DNA of 64,000 nucleotides from Sodiomyces alkalinus F11 (taxonomy: Eukaryota > Ascomycota > Sordariomycetes > Glomerellales > Plectosphaerellaceae), in contig NW_021167081.1 of NCBI RefSeq assembly GCF_003711515.1, forward strand, positions 3,466,483-3,530,482, read 5' to 3'. The notes below the pieces were generated by a model. That model was not told where the DNA came from. It searched no databases and saw only the letters and a list, made by a program, of their open reading frames with translations. Shown here piece by piece: positions 35,261 to 45,323 of the stretch; position 1 is the first letter of the stretch, and every line of letters starts with the position of its first letter. The translations under genes and the position numbers were made by a program.

Positions 35261-36400
35261 AGGTTCGGAGGGCGCCCGATAGCCGAATATCTTATATAGT
35301 AAAACGGATCGCCCTTATAGTATAGTAATTAGTATCTATAATAATTATTAATATAAAACGCGAGTAACCTAGTTTATAATTTCTAAAGTCCTAATCCTAT
35401 AACAATAAAGGAGTTATAGCCGAAAGAAGATACCGCCGTTAGCGAATAACGAATCTTTAAAATAAGCGCTGCTAATAATTAGAGGCTAATAGATATGTAT
35501 AGACCTTAAGGGCGATAACCTGATAATACCGAGTATCGGTAATTTTATAATAAGTCGCTTTAACTAAATTCACGTATACGGAAGATAGGAGGATCTATAA
35601 CGCTTTATTCGGTAAGCTAATTCTATATTTCGATCCTTATTATCCGTTAGTAGATACTATTTATTAAATCCTTTTATTATTTATACTTAAAAGGCGATAT
35701 ATTCCACTTATTCGTATCGGTATAACACGACTCCTATTTATCTTTATTATCTTAAGGAATTATTTAAATATTCTTTATCCTTACCTATATATTATATTAC
35801 AGCTAACTTTATATTACTTTCTCTTTTACTTTTTATAAAAACTATAATCCTATATTTCTTACGTATAAATTATATTATTTTTAATACTATTGATTTCCTA
35901 TTTTAGGTAAGAAAATACTAAGCCGGGTATAGACACCTTTCTTACAAACCCCGTATTTCTATTTCTTCTTTTTACTTTCTCTTTAATTTACTAATAAACC
36001 GATTCTCGCTCCTTATTTTCTTTTTACTCCTAGTAAATTAGTTGTCTTTTTTATATACTATAATCTCGCATGTTATTATGTTTATCGGTACCACTTAGAA
36101 TAGTATATTATAAAGTAACCTTACCGCTGGATCCGTAAATATACCTTAGACGGTGGTAGGGGATTTATAAAATCTAGCGGGTAACTCCTTAAACATATAT
36201 AATAATAGACTGAAGATTATTAATACTGGTTGAATAGCTATTTAAAAACTACGTAAGCTAGCTAAATACCTTTATAAAGATTATAGAATGTATAAGTAGT
36301 ATTACGATATAATACTATTCCTCTCCCCGTAATAGACGAAAACTATATATACTAGGGGGGTTATAACCATATAGTATTCTATATAGACGGCGATTACTAA
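35261..36400. other. AT- and pyrimidine-rich region 3' of Gypsy-B
   Basis: No coding frame is recognised. From about 35700 to 36070 the sequence is rich in T and CT runs, probably the 3' untranslated region or LTR of Gypsy-B. No second copy could be matched to confirm an LTR. Confidence 0.35.
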
Positions 36401-38008
36401 AGGGGATAAAGGGAAACTAGCTAACTTAACGAGGGATATTAATAAAGCCAAACTTAGCCTGTACGTGCGGGAGGCTTAGGAAATAGTATACAGCTTTTAG
36501 ATGAACGGAAAAGATCTAGATGGTCAGAAAGGAAAAGTAACGGGATAGAAAAAAGAATAAGAGGCTACGTATAAGCGTATTAACGAGGATAACTATCTAC
36601 TAGACAATATAAGCGGTTTATATCTTTTTAAAAAATCGTTGGCGAATATAGTATACTTTAGATATTAGGAGGAGCTAGGATTTAGGGAGGTAGACTATAA
36701 TGGTTTATCGGTGTTAGAAGATAGACGTTAGAGGATATTAAAGGGTAGTTTTATAATAACGGATATAGACAGAGTATTATACGGGGATAAGGGATATAAC
36801 CTATATAAGGATAAGTAAAGTGCGAATATATAGATTTAGATACTATCTACTTAAATATAAACGATATCGATATCGACTCTAATTACTATTACCACGGGCG
36901 GTACGGTAACTCCCTCTATAACGATATAGACTAGAAATATAGCGATAATAACGGGTTTAGTAACCGTATTATTAGCAGTAGGATATCCCTATTACGATAA
37001 AATAGTTAAACGTATATAGCAGGATTAGCGCTTTATTATCGCGAGCGTAGATAGATATATTAACTCTAGACTTATTTATAATATAGCAGATAGACTATAA
37101 AGTACGATTACGATAAAAGAAAAAGCCCCTAAATACTATATAATTACACTAATATTATAGAACGGTAAAGTCGGTAGGGATTAGCTAGATTTCCCTAATA
37201 AAGAGGTAATTATTATAGAGATCGTTAAAGAGCACGACGATATAGTTAGTAATAGATACTAAAAAAGACTTCTATTACTAGATCTAACTAATACTGCTTA
37301 GCCGCTTGCTAAAAAATAGAAGACTATACATGGAGTCGTAATAACCATAACTATAGTTATATAGTAATATACGCTCGGAACGTAATAATATATACTAACT
37401 ATAATTAGCCTAATTAATATAGAAACTAGATTAATAATATAAATTAATTAGCTCTGATACAATATATAGACGTTAGAAGATAATACGTATAAGGAATTTT
37501 CTAACTAGCATGATAAAATTTAGATATAGAGTAGGAGACTTAATTAAGAACTAGCAGATATCGTGGACTAGATCTAACCATAAGACGGTAGGATAATATA
37601 GGATCTAAATAACGTTAAATAATAACTATAAATACGAGACGATACTATAATAAAAGTATTAGAAGCCCTAAGAAAGTCCCTGCTAGACGTGAACTAGTCC
37701 CTGCTAGACGTGAACTACTAGGTAGAATAGTTATAGGCGGAGATTAAGTTACTAAAGAACGCGATTATAGCTTAACTAACTCCGGAACTATCTAGAACCT
37801 AGTTAAATATATAATTATAATCGCAGGGATTAGCGCATACACCGGATCTAACATAATCGTAGACGGCTAGTGTGTATTAGACTAATATATAGAAAAGAAA
37901 ATAAAAGGGGAATATAAAATCACTACACGAATATATAGTTATAGCTTTAATAATTCTTATCTGATTATACGTAATCGGGCCGATTATACTTCTAGAGCGG
38001 GGTATTTA
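36401..38008 (+). pseudogene. Unidentified coiled-coil-type ORF relic
   Basis: The plus strand reads in one frame, with RIP-type stops only, as 'KSLANIVYFRYQEELGFREV', 'DYNGLSVLEDRR' and 'LLAVGYPYYDKIVKRI', then 'VIIIEIVKEHDDIVSNRY'. Near 37650-37880 come 'KVLEALRKSLLDVN', 'SLLDVNY' and 'AEIKLLKNAIIA', a leucine/lysine pattern typical of a coiled coil. A perfect 21-bp tandem duplication (37676-37717) repeats seven of these residues. It might be a gag or accessory ORF of another element. No family is recognised. The inserted block ends at about 38008. Confidence 0.45.
37676..37717 (+). repeat. 21-bp perfect tandem duplication
   Basis: Two identical, adjacent 21-bp units (37676-37696 and 37697-37717), beginning GTCCCTGCTAGACG. 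The copies still contain the same C and G bases, so the duplication probably followed most RIP in this stretch. Confidence 0.9.
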
Positions 38009-38021
38009 CTACGCAGGGTAC

Positions 38022-38026
38022 CTTAG
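38022..38026. repeat. Target site duplication CTTAG, left of Gypsy-C
   Basis: CTTAG directly precedes the Gypsy-C 5' LTR and directly follows its 3' LTR (45156-45160). The uninterrupted sequence is visible at 27428-27432 in the left copy of the 174-bp repeat. Confidence 0.9.
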
Positions 38027-38479
38027 TATTACGACCAGCGGGCCTAATATACAGGAAGGATACCCTGGTACGCAGCACCGCACCAAGACATAACCAGAGG
38101 ATAGCTAAGGAAGGGTCACGTGCCGGGTCATATAATACGAGGACATAAGAAGGATACACTAGTATATAAGTAGCTCACCAGGAGGGCTAGTAAGCAATAT
38201 AGGCTGCTTACTAGGAGGGCCAGTAAGTAACGAGCTATATATACTAGAGTATCCTAGGTCTTGCTTCTACTATAGAAGAAGATAGTGTTTAATCTAAGTC
38301 TTTATTAGAAACCTCCTTAAGTATTATAGTAAAGAGGCAGACTTACCTTACGACCGCCTACGAGAAATACTAAGAGACTTACGCTTAGCTTATAACCTCC
38401 TCTTACCTCGTAAATATAAACTCACGATAACCCTAACTAGGGATCCTAGACTTAGTGTCTAGGAACCCAGGTCGTAACA
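38027..38479 (+). repeat. Gypsy-C 5' LTR (453 bp)
   Basis: It starts TATTACGACC (from TGTTACGACC) and ends GTCGTAACA. It holds an internal tandem duplication of about 33 bp ('aggagggctagtaag...' / 'aggagggccagtaag', about 38180-38238) that the 3' LTR lacks. Its 'tatcctaggtcttgcttct' block is shared with the solo LTR at 21398-21933. Confidence 0.9.
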
Positions 38480-38599
38480 TTTTAAACACTCCGTTTAGTA
38501 AGTGGACCTTACGAACTAAGCGTTAACCCGTCTAGGATAATAGCACCTTAAACGCCTACTGGATCGATTACCGTAGGACCGGCTTCGAATAATTAAAAG

Positions 38600-39530
38600 C
38601 TAGCTAAGTCTATAGCTAAGCTCCGAGAAGCAGTTATATGACTTAGGAACGAAAATAACACTCTTCAGTAATAGCTTTAGGCTAAAGGAAGAGCCAGGAT
38701 ATTTAAATTCCCTAAACCGGAACTATTCGATAGTATATAAGGATAACTTCGACGATTCTTAACAAAGGCTAGGGCCTATCTTCCTTATTATTCTAATACT
38801 CTAGTTAATAATAAAGATAAAGTCGTCTACACGGCCTTATACCTTTAAGGAAACGTAGCTAACTAATTTAAACTATTCTATTGAGATTTCCTAGAAAACG
38901 ATAACGTTAAGGACTAAGACTTAGATACTTAAAGAATCTTTAGTAATTACGACTAGTTCGAAAAAAAGCGAAAAGGGGTTTTTAAAGATTCTAATAAAGC
39001 GCGAGCCGCTATTTAATAGCTTAAAGGGCTTAAGCAGAGAGAATTAGCTTCCGACTACACGGCTATATTCTAGTAGATTATCTCACACCTTAACTAGGAT
39101 AATACACCCTTAATAGTAGCCTACTACTAAGGCCTTAAGGAAGAAGTTAAGGATAACCTGTATAAGATAAAGAGACCCGACGACTTCGCGACGTATACGG
39201 CTATAGCCGTGGAAATCGATAATAGAAACTAGAAAAGAAGGCAGGAATAGAAAAAGAATAACCCGCCTTTATATAAAGCTAATACTAGTCGAAGATAACC
39301 GAATCCTAGATAACGATAAGGAAATACTTCGTGGGGGTACCACGAAGGACCTATAAAAATCAGTAATACTAACTATCGGAAAAACACTTAAAAGGGTATT
39401 CGATAAAAGAAGCAAATAACCTACTATAATTATAATAAGAAAGGATACTTCGCCCGAGAATATTATTAACTAAAACCAGAATAAGAAATAAAAGAGACTA
39501 ACGTAGTGGAAGTATAGCCCGAAGTACCCC
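38600..39530 (+). pseudogene. Gypsy-C gag relic
   Basis: The gag region follows about 100 bp of leader after the LTR. Pieces such as 'IFKFPKPELFDSI', 'KARAYLPYYSN' and a basic C-terminal part near 39230-39470 can be read past RIP-type stops. A zinc-knuckle-like stretch ('CYYNYNKKGYFARE', with Cys and His partly replaced) lies at about 39420-39465. The product was the capsid protein. It is not functional. Confidence 0.6.
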
Positions 39531-40199
39531 ACGCCTTACTCTTATAGATAACCTGCTTTAACGATAACTATACTATATATAAGTCTAGTAAAGATAATAT
39601 AGAATAGTACCCTAAGCGACCTTAATAAACCTTAATAGTTATATTAGGAGTATATAACGAAGAAGATAACGACTAAATAAATAAGGCGCTTAAAGATAAC
39701 GAAGATATAGACGATTTACTAGGACTATAGGTATAGGACTAGGTATAAAGGACTAATAGAACCTAGGAGTAGGTGAATAGATAAGATAAGCTAACTATAA
39801 GGATATCTTAGCTAGTATAATATAGTAGCGAATAACCACCTATAGATAATAAAAACTATATTAGTATACTAGTACGTATAGTAGAGTTAAGCTAGAATAG
39901 CGATAATACCGAAACAGTATTATAGCGACTTATAGAAGAATAGTATAAAGAGTATTGATAGGAACTATAAGAGATCCGCGAAGGATTAACTACCCGATAA
40001 TAGCGATAGTATCTAAACTATAGTCTGAAGATTAATAACCACCTATAGCTAGAACCAGGATATAGCTAGCACCTATAAGTATAGTAGGCAGACTATACTC
40101 TTAACGGATATAATCTCCACGAGTACTAAAAGCACGCGAATAACTTCTAGCCTAGGAAAAGAGAACGTACTAGAACCACGATTAGGATAGTACGAGAAA

Positions 40200-43100
40200 G
40201 GATAGGATAGATCGTTACCTAATAATACTACTAGAATAGATTAGTAATTCTATAGCTAGATCGAACCCGACCTACGGGGTATATTACGGGTAATATACCT
40301 TATTCGATATATACTAGGGACGCTTATAAAATATACTACGAATTAAAGGCTAGGGAATAGCGGACGTTATAGGCACTAAAAGGCTATAAATACGAATAGT
40401 ATAATAAAGGCCTACGATAACGAATCTAGAACGTAATATTAGAAGAATAAGCCAGGGAGCTTAACGTATTAATCGACGGACCCGACTATTAAGGGCTAAG
40501 AGAAAGATTTAAGAGGAACCGACCTCACGATATAATAAAAAACTAGGAGTACTTCCGTATAAGGAGTATATACGAGAAGCCTTTAAGATTTACTCTATAG
40601 GGATTAGGGATCACCTATACACCGATATCCGGATTCACGATATTAACACGTATATAATAATCGATAGCAGAGTATAAGGGAATTACGTGTCTTTAAGATT
40701 CCTTAACGAGTAAGGAATACCGTGGTAACGAAAGTAACCATAAAACGAGTACGAAATATAAAACGTAAAGGGATAAGCTATATCTTACGGTAATAGTAAT
40801 ATCGATAAGGAGATAGTACTACTCTAAATCGTTATCCAGGGGAAAAAAGGAATAATAACCTTCAATATAACCGATATAGGGAAATAAGATATACTACTCG
40901 GGATCCTATAGCTACGAGAATAGAACCCTTAAATAGACTAGAGACTTAGCTACCTTTAATAGGAGTTAGTTACTAAGGAGAGATCTAGAAATAATCCATT
41001 CAATAACCCCGGAGAAAGGCCCTTAACGGGTATACGCGGGAAGAAAATAAAGAAACGAAAGAAACGAGTAAAACAGGAAAAAACACCGCGAAAGATAGTA
41101 TTTAACCGGGACTAAACTAAATAATAAGTAAAACGCGAATAAAAACTCGTACTCGTATTTATTAAGATAGCTCGGAAGGATAATAAACGACTAATATATA
41201 TACCCGAGGAATACTAATAATATAAGAAACTCTTCCGTGAAGAGTTAGAAACTAGTTTACCTAAATATAGGCACTACGATTATATAATCCCGTTAAAGCT
41301 AGGAACTAACCCTAAGTTCTATAAAATCTATAGCCTTAACTAGAAGGAGAGAGACGCTTTACGCGAGTATATCCGAGAATATCTCTAGAAAGAATATATT
41401 AGACTTTTAACGTTACTAGCAGGATACCCTATCCTGTTTATACTAAAGAAGAATAGTAAACTACGACTTTATATAGACTACTAATAGCTTAACGATATTA
41501 TTATAAAAAATCGCTACCCTTTACTACTTATTAGCGAGTTACGAGATTATTTATAAGGAGTATAATACTTTATAGCACTCGACCTAAAAGGAGCTTATAA
41601 CCTTATTAGAATTAAGGAGGGAGAAGAATAAAAAACTATATTTCGGATATAAGAAGCATACTTTAAGTACCTTATTATATATTTTAGACTAACTAACACG
41701 TTTACTACCTTTTAGTCTATAATTAACGACGTACTATAAAAGTACCTAAACGACTTCGTGGTTATATACCTCGACGATATTCTTATCTTCTTAAAGACCC
41801 TCGAAGAATATAAAGGATATATTTATAAGATTCTAGGTAAGCTCTAAGAAGGGAAGCTATTAGTTAAGCCTAAGAAGAGTTAGTTCTATAAGAAGGAAGT
41901 TAACTTCCTCGGATTCACTATTAAGCTAGGAGAGATCTATATAGAAGAATCAAAAGTCTAAGCCGTTATAGAATAGCCTACGCCTATAAGTATTCGCGAT
42001 ATTTAAGCGTTTTTAGGCTTTACTAACTTCTACCGATAATTTATAAAGGATTACGGAAAGATCGTAACGCCCTTAACAGGAATAACTAAGAAAGATTCGA
42101 AATTCGAATAGACCGATAAGGCCGAAGTAGCCTTATAGGAAATCAGAAAAAGAATCCTTAATAGACTAATACTACGAATACTCAACCCTATAAAGCTATA
42201 CGAAATAGAGACCGACGCCTCCGACTACGTTTTAGGAGGATAGCTAGGATAAAGAGATAAGGAGGGACGCCTATATCCGGTAGCTTTCTTCTCGAAGAAA
42301 CTCCATAGACTAGAACTTAACTACTAGATCCACGATAAAGAGTTAATAGTAATTATCGAAGTATTTAAGGAATAAAGACCGTACCTGTCTAGGATAAAGT
42401 ACCCTATTAAGGTCTACACTAATTATAAGAACCTAACTTATTTTACTATAAGTAAAGTGCTAAATAAACGATAAGTTAGATAGGTAGAATTCTTATTAGA
42501 ATTTAACTTCGAGATCTAGTATCGGAAAGGATTTGAAAATAGAAGAGTAAACGCACTAAGTCGCTAATAGCTACTAGAATAAGTAAACGAAGAGTAACAC
42601 GCTATACTCTAATAGCAGGATAAGAAATTAATTAATAAGTTCCGGGAACTTACACCGATCGGAAGAATTAACTAAGATATTATTCGATAAGCGTATAATC
42701 TACTAGCGTATAGTTATTAGGGAGTGACTAAGACGTATTAACGACTACGATAACACTACGGATATTAAGAAACTAAGTAATAAGTATAAGACTATATTAA
42801 GAAGTGCGAAGTATGTAATAAAGCGAAAGGATTAAGGTATAAGCCTTATAGACTAGTATAACCACTACTAATTCTAGAAGCGGTATAGGAGTTAGTCTTT
42901 ACCGACTTTATCACGGGGTTACCTAAGTTAAGAGATGTAACTACTAGGAAAAAGTACGATAGCGTATAAGTAATCATAGACCGATTAACTAAGTATATAT
43001 ACTTTCTATTATTCGGCACTACGACTACTACCGAATAACTCGTATACACTTTCCTAAGATATATTATAGGAAACTATAGAATACCGAAGTAACTAGTCAC

Positions 43101-43950
43101 TGATTAAGATAAACTATTGACTAGTAAATTCTAGAAATCTCTAGTCGCGTAACTAGGGATAGACTACTAACTATTAATAGCGTTTTACTTATAGACTAAC
43201 GGATCAATAGAAAAGACGAACTAAACCCTTAAATAATATCTTAGATACTACGTTAACTATAAGCAGGATAACTAGGTTAAACTACTACTATTAGTATAGT
43301 TTATATATAATAGTATACTAAGCGAATCCAGTAAAATCATATTATTCTACGCGAACTACGGATTTATACCTATAGCTTATAAAGAACTAAGAGAAGCGTA
43401 AAAAGCACCTAGAGTAACTAAGAGAGTCGAAAAAATCAAGGAAATCCACGATCAACTACGGTAAGACCTAGAGATAGTCAGGATCAGAATAAAAATATAC
43501 GCCGATAAGATAAGGTTAAAGGGACTAACCTTTAAAGAGGGGGATAACGCCTACCTCGTACGGCGAAATATTAAAACTAAGTAACTAAGCGATAAATTAG
43601 ATTTTAAGAAGATCGGACCTTTTAGAATTTTAAAGAAAATCTCGGATACTAACTACCACCTTTTATTACCCGAGACTATAAAAATACACCTAGTCTTTCA
43701 CGTCTTAGTATTAGAACTAGTATTATAGGGGTTATCAATAAAAGACCTTATCGAAATCGAGAATAACGAAAAATACGAAGTTAAACGAATCCTCGATTAC
43801 CGAGAGATATTAGACGGTATAGAATATTTTATTAAGTGGAAAAATTACGGATATAAAGAAAATATAGAGGAATTAATCACGAATTTAATAAACTACTAAT
43901 CACTCCTAGAATAATACCGATAGAACGCTATTAAGAACCAGAACTACATA
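40200..43950 (+). pseudogene. Gypsy-C pol: protease, RT, RNase H, integrase, chromodomain
   Basis: Domains in order. Protease at about 40640 has 'IIIDSRV', with Arg where the family has Gly, a RIP-type change. Reverse transcriptase (about 41280-41960) has 'YIREYL.KEYIRLLTLLAG', 'LRLYIDY', 'FIALDLKGAYNLIRI', 'NTFTTFQSIINDVL' and an intact YLDD (41767-41778). RNase H at about 42190-42560 has 'YEIETDASDYVLGG' and 'HDKELIVIIEVFKE'. Integrase at about 42770-43500 has 'CEVCNKAKG', 'ELVFTDFITGLPKLRDV', 'VIIDRLTKY', 'TNGSIEKTNQTLKQYLRYYV'. The chromodomain at about 43770-43930 has 'YEVKRILDYREILDG' and 'IEYFIKWKNYGYKENIEEL'. Stops are RIP-type. The gene is broken but unusually legible, so it was inserted relatively late. 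Confidence 0.9.
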
Positions 43951-44041
43951 TCGTAGTCTAAGTAAAATTTATATCGGAAAAATCATTTATATCCTACGCT
44001 AATACTTAATTTTAGTCGATCGTATTTATCGTACCTATAGC

Positions 44042-44395
44042 TTATATAGCAGCTATAGCCTCGGACTTAGCGCGGCGAGCTTCCGCCTCCTTCCGCTCGA
44101 CCTCCTCTAGTTCCTCTATACTCGCGAGATCTTTCCAGATTATTTTCACATCTTTCTTACGGAGCTGTAGACGTATACGACGAAGACGGGAGAGTTTAGC
44201 TAAAGCCTTGGCGGTCTTACGCTGCTGCTCCTAGAGGGCCTTAGCGAAGACCTTAGCGGCTTTCTGCTATTACTCGTGAAGGGCCTTTTCCGCGAGGTTC
44301 TCCTCCTCTTCGAGTCGCTTAAGCTTAGCGTTAATTCTACTAACTAAGAAAGGAGCGTTAGGATAAAGACGACTAAGGGAGATAATAAAAGATAC
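44042..44395 (-). pseudogene. Antisense coiled-coil ORF between pol and 3' LTR of Gypsy-C
   Basis: The minus strand reads 'RINAKLKRLEEEENLAEKAL', then 'QKAAKVFAKAL', then 'EQQRKTAKALAKLSRLRRIR', then 'LQLRKKDVKIIWKDLASIEE', then 'LEEVERKEAEARRAKSEA'. It ends at a natural TAA (44044-44042). It has only three internal stops (TAA TAG together, and one TAG), all at codons where Gln is expected. Heptad-like Leu spacing and very high Lys/Glu/Ala content point to a coiled coil. I recall similar RLxRLRxQ..LDELxxxE proteins as recurrent uncharacterised ORFs in fungal retrotransposons; that is memory, not a search. The strand is opposite to gag-pol, so it would need its own promoter, perhaps in the 3' LTR. 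Its function is unknown. Confidence 0.75.
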
Positions 44396-44735
44396 TAACT
44401 AGAAGATATAGGGACGCGAGAAGAGTTATAGGAGCGACTAGCACGGTAATAACAGGAATAATAATTAAGACCGTCTAGAATAAAATAGCTAAGGTTATAA
44501 TCGGAGTAATAAGAATAAGGAATAACCTCGTAACCCTAATCGTTAATTAGCGCGGATTTAGTTTAATAATTAAGCGTAGAACAGGAAGGCGGGGCTTTAG
44601 CAGAACGTTTCTATACACGGTCGGATATAATAGTTAACTATAAGAAAGAAAAGAAACCTTAAGAGGACGATAAACCTAAGATAGGCGACCTATTTATACG
44701 ACCGCTAGGGATAGCGCTTAGAAAAGGGGAGGTGA

Positions 44736-45155
44736 TATTACGACTAGCGGGCCTAATATACAGGAAGGATGCCCTAGTACGTAGCACCGTACTAAGATAT
44801 AACTAGAGAATAGCTAAGGAAGGGTTATATACCGGGTCACGTGATACGAGGATATAAGAAGGATATACTAGTATATAAGTAGCTTACTAAGAGGGCTAGT
44901 AAGTCATAAGCTATATATACTAGAGTATCCTAGGTCTTACTTATACTATAGAAGAAGATAGTATTTAATATAAGTCTTTATTAAAAACCTCCTTAAGTAT
45001 TATAGTGAAGAGGCAGACTTACCTTACGACCGCCTACGAGAAGTAACGAGAGACTTACGCTCAGCTTACAACCTCCTCTTACCTCGTAAACACAAACTCA
45101 CGATAACCCTAACTAGGGATCCCAGACTTAGTGTCCAGGAACCCAAGTCGTAATA
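44736..45155 (+). repeat. Gypsy-C 3' LTR (420 bp)
   Basis: It starts TATTACGACT and ends GTCGTAATA. It follows a polypurine tract and is followed by the CTTAG duplication (45156-45160). It is 33 bp shorter than the 5' LTR because it lacks that copy's internal tandem duplication. Confidence 0.9.
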
Positions 45156-45160
45156 CTTAG

Positions 45161-45323
45161 TTTATATATATAGCTATTAGATAAGTTAGTAGATAGTAGA
45201 GGCATATTAGCAGCCCCTGCTATAAAGCTCTACGAGCTTATATCTCTTCTGAATATATCTTTAATTCTTTATATCTTCTATAGACCTTCGTCGTATAGCC
45301 GTTACACTCGGTATAGCATATAA
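45161..45323. repeat. 174-bp direct repeat, right copy (continues from 38009-38026)
   Basis: The segment runs from 'tttatata' after CTTAG to 'cggtatag' and corresponds to 27433-27589. It is Gypsy-A integrase sequence and continues directly into the rest of that gene. Confidence 0.82.

Larger units (their letters stand above)
38027..45155 (+). mobile_element. Gypsy-C: complete chromovirus nested in Gypsy-A
   Basis: The element is 7129 bp, with direct LTRs (38027-38479 and 44736-45155) and CTTAG on both sides. The order is gag, protease, reverse transcriptase, RNase H, integrase, chromodomain, then an antisense ORF, a polypurine tract (AAAAGGGGAGG, about 44722-44732) and the 3' LTR. The insertion point can be checked inside the window, because the empty site survives in the other copy of the 174-bp repeat (27416-27589). 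Confidence 0.93.

Noticed and set aside
42846..43049. 67-codon minus-strand frame
   Set aside because: It is antisense to the Gypsy-C integrase core, which is clearly legible on the plus strand.
29540..45155. A domesticated or intact retrotransposon gene
   Set aside because: YLDD in Gypsy-C and DSG in Gypsy-B survive, but each frame has many stops and no long open stretch, so no functional protein is expected.
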